NCBI GenBank assembly: GCA_005883855.1 | Contig: VBAU01000169.1 | Span: forward strand, 1 to 5,687 | Length of the DNA stretch: 5,687 bases | Direction of reading: 5' to 3' | From: Bacteroidota bacterium | GTDB lineage: Bacteria; Bacteroidota; Bacteroidia; Chitinophagales; Chitinophagaceae | Shown here: positions 1 through 5,687 of the stretch, in pieces | How positions within the stretch are numbered: the first letter of the stretch is position 1 | Layout: every line of letters begins with the position of its first letter | The notes under the pieces: generated by a model | What the model was told of the DNA's origin: nothing | Database searches by the model: none | The model's input: only the letters and a program-made list of their open reading frames with translations | Made by a program: the position numbers and the translations under genes

Positions 1-1184
1 TTCATGATCAGTAGTTCAACACTAACCTCATCAAGCAAATAGCCTGACTTATTGTACACAGTTAGTTCCAATCCCCTAATGCCTCCAAAAGCTCCGCGGA
101 CATAATCATTACTTTTCACCGTTACAAAATCGCGGATATTTTTGCGACCTGTTTCAATCAAACCACGTTCAGAATTACTTTTTTTCATCGGGCCTGGAAG
201 ATTGTTGCTCACGGAGCTACTTTGTCTTGAGTCTATTTCATCATTGTCCCTCACGACTTTTTTTCTTTCTCCGGTCGTGGCATCTACTTCAACATTTCTT
301 TTCTGAGTGTTCACTATTTCATCATCCGGAACAGAAACGCGTCCATCTTGTTTTTTTGGTTGGTCGGAAACTAATGTTCCGGAAATAGAAGTGCTCTTTT
401 TGTTTTGTTTCTGAGATTTAATCAATACTTCCGTTCGAGGCGTTGTTAACTTTTGCTTTGAATTGTGTGTTGCTACGACCAACTCTTGCTGATCATTCGA
501 CGGTAAGATTTTATTGTCGTTAGCTTCTTCATCATTCTTCTGTTGAGGTACGGTCTGTTGAGGTACGGTCTGTTGAGGAACAACCGTTGAAACAGATTGA
601 ATAGCCCTTGGAGAGGTCTTCCTATTGTTGATTATGAAACCGATCGCCACGCCGGATAGTACTAAAAGCAATGGCAGCAGGGCCGGCCTGACATATTTCC
701 GCAAAATTTCTTTTCTTCGGTTTTTTGTTTTGCGCTGAACAAGCGTATTGATGTACATCTCCTTGATATCATCGAGAGATTGTGTATACTTCGTTTCCAG
801 CTTTGTTTCGTCCGACTCGTGAATGTCAATAGGAGAGGTCGATCTTTCTTCAATGGGATCTTGTTTCTTCTCAGGAATTGAATTCTCTCGGGTAGCTTTC
901 GGTTTCGGCAAATATTGCTGGTATTTATCGTGCTGAGCTGTGTCCTCTTTATAGTGATCAAAGCTTTGCTCAAATCCGTTTGATTCAGGCATTGAAACAA
1001 ATACCTTTTTTTTGTGTTGCGGTTGAGGAGAAGAATAGGAAGGGGAAGTAATCTCCGGCAACGCCTTCTTTACAGGTTGTTCTTCTTGTTTGAACTCAAA
1101 GGACTTTTCAACAGGTTCAACCACGGTTTTTTGAGCGGCCTGTTGCGTTCGTGGAATTTCTTCACTTATCGAACTCGTTTGCCT
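1..1184 (-). CDS. Single-pass membrane protein, continuation of the GYF_2-like gene; runs off the left edge
   Basis: On the minus strand this frame has no stop from 1184 to the window edge, about 394 codons, and its amino-acid usage is that of a real protein. It starts with no good initiation codon: the first ATG is at 992-990 and a GTG is at 1124-1122, both inside linker sequence. It therefore looks like the continuation of the GYF_2-like fragment at 1162-1425 after a one-base frameshift. In order it encodes a polar Gln/Lys/Glu/Pro-rich linker of about 150 residues, a basic stretch (RKTKNRRKEILRKYVR), a transmembrane helix (ALLPLLLVLSGVAIGFII, 683-630), a second low-complexity linker with three VPQQ units (about 538-578), and from about position 150 downward a more ordered segment (DFVTVKSNDYVRGAFGG, then LELTVYNKSGYLLDEV). 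That last part resembles the start of a beta-rich C-terminal domain. The basic flank before the helix predicts a cytoplasmic N-terminus and a periplasmic C-terminus. The 3' end is outside the window. No function can be assigned. Confidence 0.75.
540..578 (-). repeat. 15-bp tandem repeat inside the membrane-protein gene (VPQQT units)
   Basis: On the plus strand the unit CTGTTGAGGTACGGT occurs at 540-554 and 555-569, and its first nine bases recur at 570-578. Read on the coding (minus) strand this gives the peptide VPQQTVPQQTVPQQK in the predicted periplasmic linker just after the membrane helix. The unit is a multiple of three, so copy-number change would keep the frame. It is a likely site of length variation between strains. 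Confidence 0.85.
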
Positions 1185-1425
1185 TTACCGGGGCCTCATT
1201 TGCGTTACCAGATTCAGAAGGTTTTTTGTAAAAACGATCATAAGGTTGCTCTTCAACAGCGGGGGCAAAATCTTTCAATTCCGGAACTTCGCTTGGATAC
1301 CGCCAGGCCGCGCTTCGTCCATCCACCCAAACCAGATCATATGGTTTCAAACCCATCGTCACCAGGTCGTTCAATGCGTACGGACCGGATTCTTTGTTGC
1401 TACGGAGTAATCGATATGATGCCAT
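1162..1425 (-). CDS. GYF_2/DUF4339-like domain protein, N-terminal part of a frameshifted gene
   Basis: This is the N-terminal 87 codons of a larger membrane protein whose remainder continues leftward in another frame. Residues 1 to about 52 look like a GYF_2 (DUF4339) domain: an opening MASYRLLR strand, then an SGPYALNDL segment, a GLKPYDLVWV segment and an AAWRYPSE segment with the aromatic residues typical of the fold. Such domains are thought to bind peptides or proteins; the partner is unknown. From about residue 53 the chain turns into a polar, Pro/Glu-rich linker and ends at TGA 1164-1162. The ATG at 1425-1423 is chosen; a GTG two codons upstream (1431-1429) is in frame and possible, and neither has a Shine-Dalgarno sequence, as is usual in Bacteroidota. 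The stop falls inside the linker rather than at a domain end, and coding signal resumes at once in the adjacent frame. I therefore read this as a fragment and not as a complete small protein. Function is not known. Confidence 0.72.
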   Translation of the reverse strand: MASYRLLRSNKESGPYALNDLVTMGLKPYDLVWVDGRSAAWRYPSEVPELKDFAPAVEEQPYDRFYKKPSESGNANEAPVKANEFDK

Positions 1426-1565
1426 GATCACAATTTCAGTCTGTAAAACAACGAAAAATTTATGCCGCCGAGTGTAAAAGCCTTGTTATAAACTGTCATT
1501 ATCATTAATTTTTGCAATTCATAGAAGTGGAAAAATCAGGCCAAAAAAGCACTCGTTTACTCAGG

Positions 1566-1581
1566 TTTTAAGCGTTTAAAA
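1566..1581. repeat. Short AT-rich inverted repeat in the candidate gyrA promoter
   Basis: TTTTAA at 1566-1571 and TTAAAA at 1576-1581 are perfect inverted copies around GCGT. The repeat ends three bases before the candidate -7 element at 1585, so it lies in the promoter spacer, where a repressor site would be effective. The arms are only six A/T bases in an AT-rich region, so chance is a fair explanation. Confidence 0.3.
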
Positions 1582-1584
1582 AAG

Positions 1585-1592
1585 TACATTTG
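1585..1592 (+). promoter_or_regulatory. Candidate Bacteroidota-type -7 promoter element for gyrA
   Basis: TACATTTG matches the Bacteroidota primary-sigma -7 consensus TAnnTTTG at every defined position. It lies 176 bp before the gyrA start codon. No exact TTTG -33 element sits at the usual 17-23 bp distance; the closest T-rich string is GTTTA at 1555-1559, 25 bp upstream. Transcription would start near 1599, giving a leader of roughly 170 nt. This is a consensus match only. Confidence 0.45.
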
Positions 1593-1635
1593 CGAACTCT
1601 GAATTAAACCCTCCAAATCCTGTCAACACGGGACG

Positions 1636-1692
1636 ATGAAAATGTCTAAAATGCAGATGCAGCCTTTGTTTTACCGGAGTTCCGAAAGATGA
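1636..1692 (+). CDS. Possible leader ORF 1 (18 codons) upstream of gyrA
   Basis: A short open frame runs from ATG 1636 to TGA 1690-1692 and would encode MKMSKMQMQPLFYRSSER. It has four Met residues in the first eight codons. Its stop overlaps the start of the next small frame as ATGA (1689-1692), a layout typical of translational coupling. It lies in the presumed transcribed leader of gyrA. An ORF of this length is easily found by chance, and I recognise no family. Confidence 0.15.
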   Translation: MKMSKMQMQPLFYRSSER

Positions 1693-1784
1693 AAGGATTG
1701 CGACGCAAGGGACGATCAATCGGAGTTACAAAGCTTGTATCTAAAAAAAACATACAGCATAAACCAGCATGGAAGATAATTTAA
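1689..1784 (+). CDS. Possible leader ORF 2 (31 codons), overlapping the gyrA start
   Basis: The frame opens with ATG 1689 inside the ATGA junction with leader ORF 1 and ends at TAA 1782-1784. That is 16 bases past the first base of gyrA, in a different frame. The predicted peptide is strongly basic: 10 of its 31 residues are Lys or Arg, starting MKGLRRKGRSIGVTK. If translated, ribosomes finishing it would end on top of the gyrA initiation site, which could couple or compete with gyrA translation. No homology is recognised and chance occurrence is likely. Confidence 0.15.
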   Translation: MKGLRRKGRSIGVTKLVSKKNIQHKPAWKII

Positions 1785-4369
1785 CGCCACAGGAGACGAA
1801 CGATCAGAATCGCATTATCCCTGTGAATATTGAAGAGCAAATGAAGACCGCCTACATTGACTACTCAATGTCGGTTATAGTAGGTCGTGCGTTGCCCGAT
1901 GTGCGCGACGGCTTAAAGCCTGTCCATCGGCGGATTTTGTACGCGATGAATGAACTGGGCCTTAATTATAACAGGCCTTATAAAAAATGCGCCCGTATTG
2001 TTGGGGAAGTCCTGGGAAAATATCACCCTCATGGAGATACGGCGGTATATGATTCCCTGGTACGTATGGCGCAGGAATGGAGCATGCGCTATACACTTGT
2101 TGATGGCCAGGGAAACTTCGGCAACCAGGACGGAGACAGCCCGGCGGCTATGCGATACACTGAGGCAAGACTTGAGAGGCTGGCGGAACACATGTTGGAT
2201 GATATCGACAAGGACACGGTAGACTTTCAGTTGAATTTTGATGATTCCGAGAAGGAACCGACCATCTTACCTACGAGGATACCTCAATTGCTTGTTAACG
2301 GTTCAAGCGGCATCGCCGTGGGAATGGCAACCAATATGATGCCTCACAATTTAGCTGAGGTGATTGACGGTTGCGTGGCGTTTATTGAGAAGCGTGACAT
2401 TACCATTGAAGAACTCATGCAGCATATCAAGGGTCCGGATTTTCCGACCGGGGGTACTATTTACGGGATGGAAGGTGTGAGGGCGGCCATGCACTTCGGC
2501 CGAGGCAGGGTAGTGGTCCGTGGAAAATTACGCGTCGATACAAAAGCCAGTGGGCGCGAGCAGATCATTATCAGCGAAGTGCCGTTCCAGGTAAACCGGG
2601 ACGCGCTTACAAACCGGATCGGGGAACTGGTCAACGAAAAGGTAATTGAAGGCATTGCGCATGTAAACAATGAATCAAACAATAAGGAAGGCACAAGGAT
2701 AGTCATTGACCTCAAACGCGATGCTATCGCTAACGTAGTCATCAATCAATTGTACAAATACACCGAACTGCAAACAAGTTTCGGGATCAACAATGTAGCT
2801 CTTGTAAAAGGCAGACCGCGCACGCTGAACTTGAAAGACATGATTAGTGAATTTGTCGAGTTCAGGCATGAGGTGGTCGTTCGGCGTACAAAATTTGAAT
2901 TGAAAGAAGCGCAGAAGAAGGCGCACATTTTACAGGGGTACCTCATCGCACTTGATCACCTGGATGAATTGATTGCGTTGATTCGCGGCTCGGCTACGCC
3001 GGAGATCGCGAAAGAGGCGTTGATCAACGCGGGCTGGGGTATTGATGAGACGCAAGCCAAAGCGATATTGGATTTACGCTTGCAACGATTGACAGGAATG
3101 GAGAGAGAGAAAATAAAGCAGGAATACGACGAACTGATGAAATTGATTTCACACCTCAATGAGTTGTTGGCTAGCGAATGGATGCGATTTGATGTAATCA
3201 AAAAAGAGTTGCTGGAGATAAGAGACAAATTTGGAGATGCAAGAAGGACGGAGATCACGTACCTGGAAGATGAGGTAAGAATCAAAGATCTCATCAAGGA
3301 AGAAGATGTAGTGATTACGATATCTCATCATGGTTATATAAAAAGGACCCCGGCCGATGATTACCGGTTGCAGCGCAGAGGTGGCCGCGGATCCCTGGGT
3401 GGAAGAACAAGAGAAGAAGATTACATAGAGCATTTGTTTGTTGCTTCTTCGCATCACACCATGCTCTTCTTTACGGAGAAAGGGAGATGTTATTGGTTGA
3501 ACGTATACGAGATCCCCGAAGGAGAGAAGACGGGCAAGGGAAGGGCCATTCAAAATCTTATTCAACTGCCCGGTGACGATAAAGTGAGAGCGATTATTGA
3601 TGTGAAAGACTTAAAAGATGAAGAGTTTGTAAGATCGCATAATATTGTTTTGTGTACAAAACAAGGCACTATAAAAAAGACCGAGCTCGAGGATTTTAGT
3701 CGTCCAAGATTAACAGGTGTAATTGCGATCACCATTAATGAGGGCGACGAATTGCTGGAAGCAAAAATGACCAATGGAAAATCAGAGATCATGATGGCTG
3801 TGAAGAGTGGAAGAGCCATCCGCTTTTCTGAATCAAAGGTTAGACCGACGGGTAGAGGGGCTATTGGGGTTGCAGGCATCGAAGTGGATGATGCCAACGA
3901 CGAAGTGGTGGGTATGATTTGTGTGAATCCTGAGGAAGGAGCCTCCCGAACTGTGCTTGTGGTTAGCGAAAAGGGATTTGGAAAGAGAACTGCTATCGAT
4001 GAATATCGATTTACCAATCGCGGAGGCAAGGGCGTAAAGACAATTAATGTAACCGAAAAAACCGGTAAACTTGTGGGCATTCTTGACGTCGCAGAAAAAG
4101 AAGACCTCATGATCACGTGCAAGAGTGGAGTTATTATCCGCATGAAAGTGTCCGACATTAGCGAGCAAGGTCGGGCTACGCAGGGAGTAAAACTTATAAG
4201 GCTGGACGAAGGAGATGAGATTGCTGGAATTACGCGGCTGGAAGTAGCAGAAATCAACGGAAATGGTAATGGGAATGGAAACGGACATATGGAAAGCGAT
4301 CAACACCCCGGAAACGACGAGGCAACCAATCCGCCCGCAGGCTCATCTGAAGAAAGTACTGAAGTCTAA
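1769..4369 (+). CDS. gyrA: DNA gyrase subunit A
   Basis: This is the A subunit of the type IIA topoisomerase that introduces negative supercoils with ATP in complex with GyrB (A2B2, cytoplasm, on DNA). The protein is 866 residues, close to the 875 of E. coli. The breakage-reunion core spans about 15-480, with GRALPDVRDGLKPVHRR at 39-55, the quinolone-binding stretch HPHGDTAVYD at 86-95 and the DNA-cleaving Tyr130 in AMRYTEAR (E. coli Tyr122). The SSGIAVGMATN segment follows, with Ile182 matching the intercalating Ile174. The coiled-coil tower and C-gate lie at about 365-480. The C-terminal DNA-wrapping domain (about 500-825) carries the GyrA box QRRGGRG at 535-541, which separates gyrase from ParC, and further blade repeats. 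The tail is an Asn-Gly repeat (830-839) followed by an acidic end. The ATG at 1769 gives the normal N-terminus (RIIPVNIEEQMKTAYIDYSM from about residue 15). No Shine-Dalgarno sequence precedes it. Position 91 is Thr where E. coli has Ser83; Asp95 is conserved. No disruption is seen. Confidence 0.98.
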   Translation: MEDNLTPQETNDQNRIIPVNIEEQMKTAYIDYSMSVIVGRALPDVRDGLKPVHRRILYAMNELGLNYNRPYKKCARIVGEVLGKYHPHGDTAVYDSLVRMAQEWSMRYTLVDGQGNFGNQDGDSPAAMRYTEARLERLAEHMLDDIDKDTVDFQLNFDDSEKEPTILPTRIPQLLVNGSSGIAVGMATNMMPHNLAEVIDGCVAFIEKRDITIEELMQHIKGPDFPTGGTIYGMEGVRAAMHFGRGRVVVRGKLRVDTKASGREQIIISEVPFQVNRDALTNRIGELVNEKVIEGIAHVNNESNNKEGTRIVIDLKRDAIANVVINQLYKYTELQTSFGINNVALVKGRPRTLNLKDMISEFVEFRHEVVVRRTKFELKEAQKKAHILQGYLIALDHLDELIALIRGSATPEIAKEALINAGWGIDETQAKAILDLRLQRLTGMEREKIKQEYDELMKLISHLNELLASEWMRFDVIKKELLEIRDKFGDARRTEITYLEDEVRIKDLIKEEDVVITISHHGYIKRTPADDYRLQRRGGRGSLGGRTREEDYIEHLFVASSHHTMLFFTEKGRCYWLNVYEIPEGEKTGKGRAIQNLIQLPGDDKVRAIIDVKDLKDEEFVRSHNIVLCTKQGTIKKTELEDFSRPRLTGVIAITINEGDELLEAKMTNGKSEIMMAVKSGRAIRFSESKVRPTGRGAIGVAGIEVDDANDEVVGMICVNPEEGASRTVLVVSEKGFGKRTAIDEYRFTNRGGKGVKTINVTEKTGKLVGILDVAEKEDLMITCKSGVIIRMKVSDISEQGRATQGVKLIRLDEGDEIAGITRLEVAEINGNGNGNGNGHMESDQHPGNDEATNPPAGSSEESTEV
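4256..4285 (+). repeat. Hexanucleotide repeat coding an Asn-Gly tract in the GyrA tail
   Basis: Five consecutive units of the form AAYGGN (AACGGA, AATGGT, AATGGG, AATGGA, AACGGA) encode five Asn-Gly pairs, residues 830-839 of GyrA. Third and sixth base differences between units show the repeat is not freshly duplicated. It sits between the last wrapping-domain blade and the acidic C-terminal tail, so it probably acts as a flexible linker. Confidence 0.85.
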
Positions 4370-4399
4370 AATTTGATTTTTTATTTTAAACTAACCACA

Positions 4400-5671
4400 A
4401 TGCAAAAGTTATTTCTCGCGATTGCCGTCATCTTTGCAGCACTTATCGTCAAGGCTCAAACGCCGCAAGATGCCCAAAAAGCGATTGAGGGTAAAAAGCT
4501 CGACAAGGCCAAGGAAATTGTAGATAAACTCACTGCTGATCCTAACCAAAAGAGCGCTTATGCATGGTTGGCAAAGGCACAGGTGTATAATGCTTTAGCC
4601 ATTGATGACAAATTGAAAACTACCGTTCCGGATGCATATGAGCAGGCTTTTGAAGCTTATAAAAAGGCCTACGAGCTTGATCCAAACGACAATTCCATCA
4701 AACTGGATTTTTTCAAAACACCATTTGTCTCTTATGAGGGTGAGGCCAATAAAGCTGCACAGGCATACCAGGCCAATAATATGGCCGGCGCCCTTGAGGG
4801 GTACAAAAAAACAATTGAATTCGGATCGTGGCTCAACGAAAAGCATTTGTCCTTTAACAATTTCAGCGTACCCGCGGTGGACACCAGTATGGTATTTATG
4901 GCCGGATTTACCGCAATGAAACAGGACAAAAGCGACGACGCCGCGAAATATTTTAGCCGTCTCGCCGATGCCAAAATCGGGAAAGAACCAGATTACGTAA
5001 TTCCTTATCAATTCTTAACTTCTTACTATAAAACAAAAAAGGATGAAGCCAATTTCAATAAATACCTTGACTTGGGAAGACAGATTTATCCGAACGATTC
5101 ATACTTCGTTACAATTAAGATTGACCAGGCCAGGGAGAGCAATAACTATCCGGAGCTTTTCAGTGCATATGAACAGCTGATTGCTATGCAACCAGACAGC
5201 CTGAATAACTCGCTCTCGTATGCGTCGGAGATGTTCGATTATTTGTACATTAAGAATACTGCCGACAAGAAACCGGCAGATTATGATGCAATAGCTGCCA
5301 AAATTGAAGCAAATATAAAAAAGACGCTCGCTAAAGACTATGAACCATTGAGTTCAAATCTTATCATAGCGCAGTTGTATTACAACCAGGGGTTGGATCA
5401 GGTCAATGAAGCTGAAAAAATAAAAAGCACCAAGCCTGATGATGTAAAAAAGAAAAATGATCTTAAAGCAAAGGCCATCACAAAATACGACCAGGCCTTG
5501 CCTTACACGGAGAAGGTCACTGCGCTTCTTGAGGCGAAGGGTACGGCGACCAACGGGAGGGAGAAACATACGTTGAAAAACATGTACATCATGTTGGGCG
5601 ACATGTACACCGCCAAAGGAGACAAGGCTAAAGCTGCTGAATATGACAAGAAATATTCTGCCATGAAATAG
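4400..5671 (+). CDS. Exported TPR-like helical-repeat protein
   Basis: The predicted protein has 423 residues. Residues 1-19 form a clear signal peptide: a Lys at position 3, a hydrophobic core (LFLAIAVIFAALIV), then KA before Gln20, a good signal peptidase I site. No lipobox cysteine is present, so a soluble periplasmic protein is expected. The mature part is almost all alpha-helical with tetratricopeptide-like units. Examples are AYEQAFEAYKKAYELDPND (79-97), AGALEGYKKTIEFG (129-142), LFSAYEQLIAMQPDS (253-267) and the last one, MYIMLGDMYTAKGDKAKAAEY (395-415). Such repeats mediate protein contacts; the partner is unknown. The ATG at 4400 is preferred over an in-frame TTG at 4373, which would put nine extra residues before the signal peptide. 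The start lies 30 nt after the gyrA stop with no visible terminator between, so cotranscription is likely. The stop is TAG at 5669-5671. A conserved hypothetical as far as I can tell; its role is not deducible. Confidence 0.9.
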   Translation: MQKLFLAIAVIFAALIVKAQTPQDAQKAIEGKKLDKAKEIVDKLTADPNQKSAYAWLAKAQVYNALAIDDKLKTTVPDAYEQAFEAYKKAYELDPNDNSIKLDFFKTPFVSYEGEANKAAQAYQANNMAGALEGYKKTIEFGSWLNEKHLSFNNFSVPAVDTSMVFMAGFTAMKQDKSDDAAKYFSRLADAKIGKEPDYVIPYQFLTSYYKTKKDEANFNKYLDLGRQIYPNDSYFVTIKIDQARESNNYPELFSAYEQLIAMQPDSLNNSLSYASEMFDYLYIKNTADKKPADYDAIAAKIEANIKKTLAKDYEPLSSNLIIAQLYYNQGLDQVNEAEKIKSTKPDDVKKKNDLKAKAITKYDQALPYTEKVTALLEAKGTATNGREKHTLKNMYIMLGDMYTAKGDKAKAAEYDKKYSAMK

Positions 5672-5687
5672 AGCATTGGAGTTCCTT

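Larger units (their letters stand above)
1426..1768. other. Divergent intergenic region with gyrA leader
   Basis: This stretch separates two divergently read genes. Its left half is AT-rich, as expected for promoters. Its right half (about 1600-1768) is less AT-rich and probably belongs to the gyrA 5' untranslated leader. The only clear promoter-like match for gyrA is at 1585-1592. A weaker plus-strand candidate is TTG at 1483-1485, 21 bp before AATTTTTG at 1507-1514. For the minus-strand gene the best -7-like string is AAAATTTA at 1455-1462 (TAAATTTT on its own strand, last base off consensus), with no convincing partner, so I do not call it. I see no tRNA, riboswitch fold or terminator here. 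Confidence 0.6.

Noticed and set aside
662..1000. 112-codon minus-strand frame
   Set aside because: It overlaps, one base out of phase, the long open frame that encodes the linker and membrane helix. Its product has no coherent features.
1014..1427. 137-codon plus-strand frame opposite the GYF_2-like gene
   Set aside because: The minus strand here carries a recognisable domain and linker. The plus frame gives an Arg/Leu-rich sequence of no recognisable type and spans the frameshift site only by chance.
1724..1750. Hairpin (AG-TACAA / TTGTA-CT, loop AGC) followed by a run of A
   Set aside because: A terminator would need a T run after the stem on the transcribed strand. Here it is A on the plus strand, and on the minus strand the T run precedes the stem. 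The stem is AT-rich and has a mismatch.
3149..3565. 138-codon minus-strand frame inside gyrA
   Set aside because: A shadow of gyrA that also overlaps another antisense frame. No start context or family resemblance supports it.
3562..4257. 231-codon open frame on the minus strand antisense to the GyrA C-terminal domain
   Set aside because: It lies wholly within a certain gyrA coding region. Its product is a Ser/Pro/Thr-rich sequence with no recognisable domain, as expected from antisense reading of Glu/Gly/Lys-rich codons.
1769..4369. ParC (topoisomerase IV subunit A) instead of GyrA
   Set aside because: A full canonical GyrA box (QRRGGRG) and a complete wrapping domain are present, which ParC lacks.
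4373..4399. TTG start nine codons before the TPR gene ATG
   Set aside because: It would put MIFYFKLTT before an otherwise standard signal peptide. The ATG at 4400 gives the usual Lys-then-hydrophobic start.
4370..4399. T-rich gap after gyrA as a terminator
   Set aside because: There is a T run but no GC-containing stem before it, so nothing supports an intrinsic terminator.

Overview
The window reads as chromosomal DNA of a member of the Bacteroidota, most likely a Chitinophagaceae-like lineage (inference). The grounds are a GyrA of Bacteroidota type, start codons without a Shine-Dalgarno sequence, a match to the Bacteroidota -7 promoter element (TAnnTTTG) upstream of gyrA, and a left-hand gene encoding a small N-terminal GYF_2/DUF4339-like domain joined by a long polar linker to a single membrane helix, an arrangement I associate with that group.

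Layout. Positions 1-1425 (minus strand) hold one gene that runs off the left edge. It has an N-terminal GYF_2-like domain, a disordered linker, one transmembrane helix, a second polar linker and the start of a C-terminal domain. As written it is split: the frame that starts at 1425 stops at 1162-1164, while the neighbouring frame is open without a stop from 1184 to the window edge. One surplus base between about 1165 and 1187 would explain this. Positions 1426-1768 are a divergent intergenic region with a candidate gyrA promoter near 1585 and an apparent leader of about 170 nt that contains two very short overlapping ORFs. Positions 1769-4369 (plus) are a complete gyrA. Positions 4400-5671 (plus) encode a secreted, TPR-like helical-repeat protein that starts 30 nt after the gyrA stop. 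The last 16 nt hold no recognisable feature.

How the parts relate. gyrA and the TPR gene are close enough to share a transcript, but nothing in the sequence links their functions: DNA supercoiling in the cytoplasm versus an exported helical-repeat protein. The left gene is transcribed away from them. Most of the window is ordinary housekeeping sequence. The points that deserve a second look are the split of the GYF_2-like gene and the gyrA leader. I see no mobile element, CRISPR array, tRNA, rRNA or defence system.
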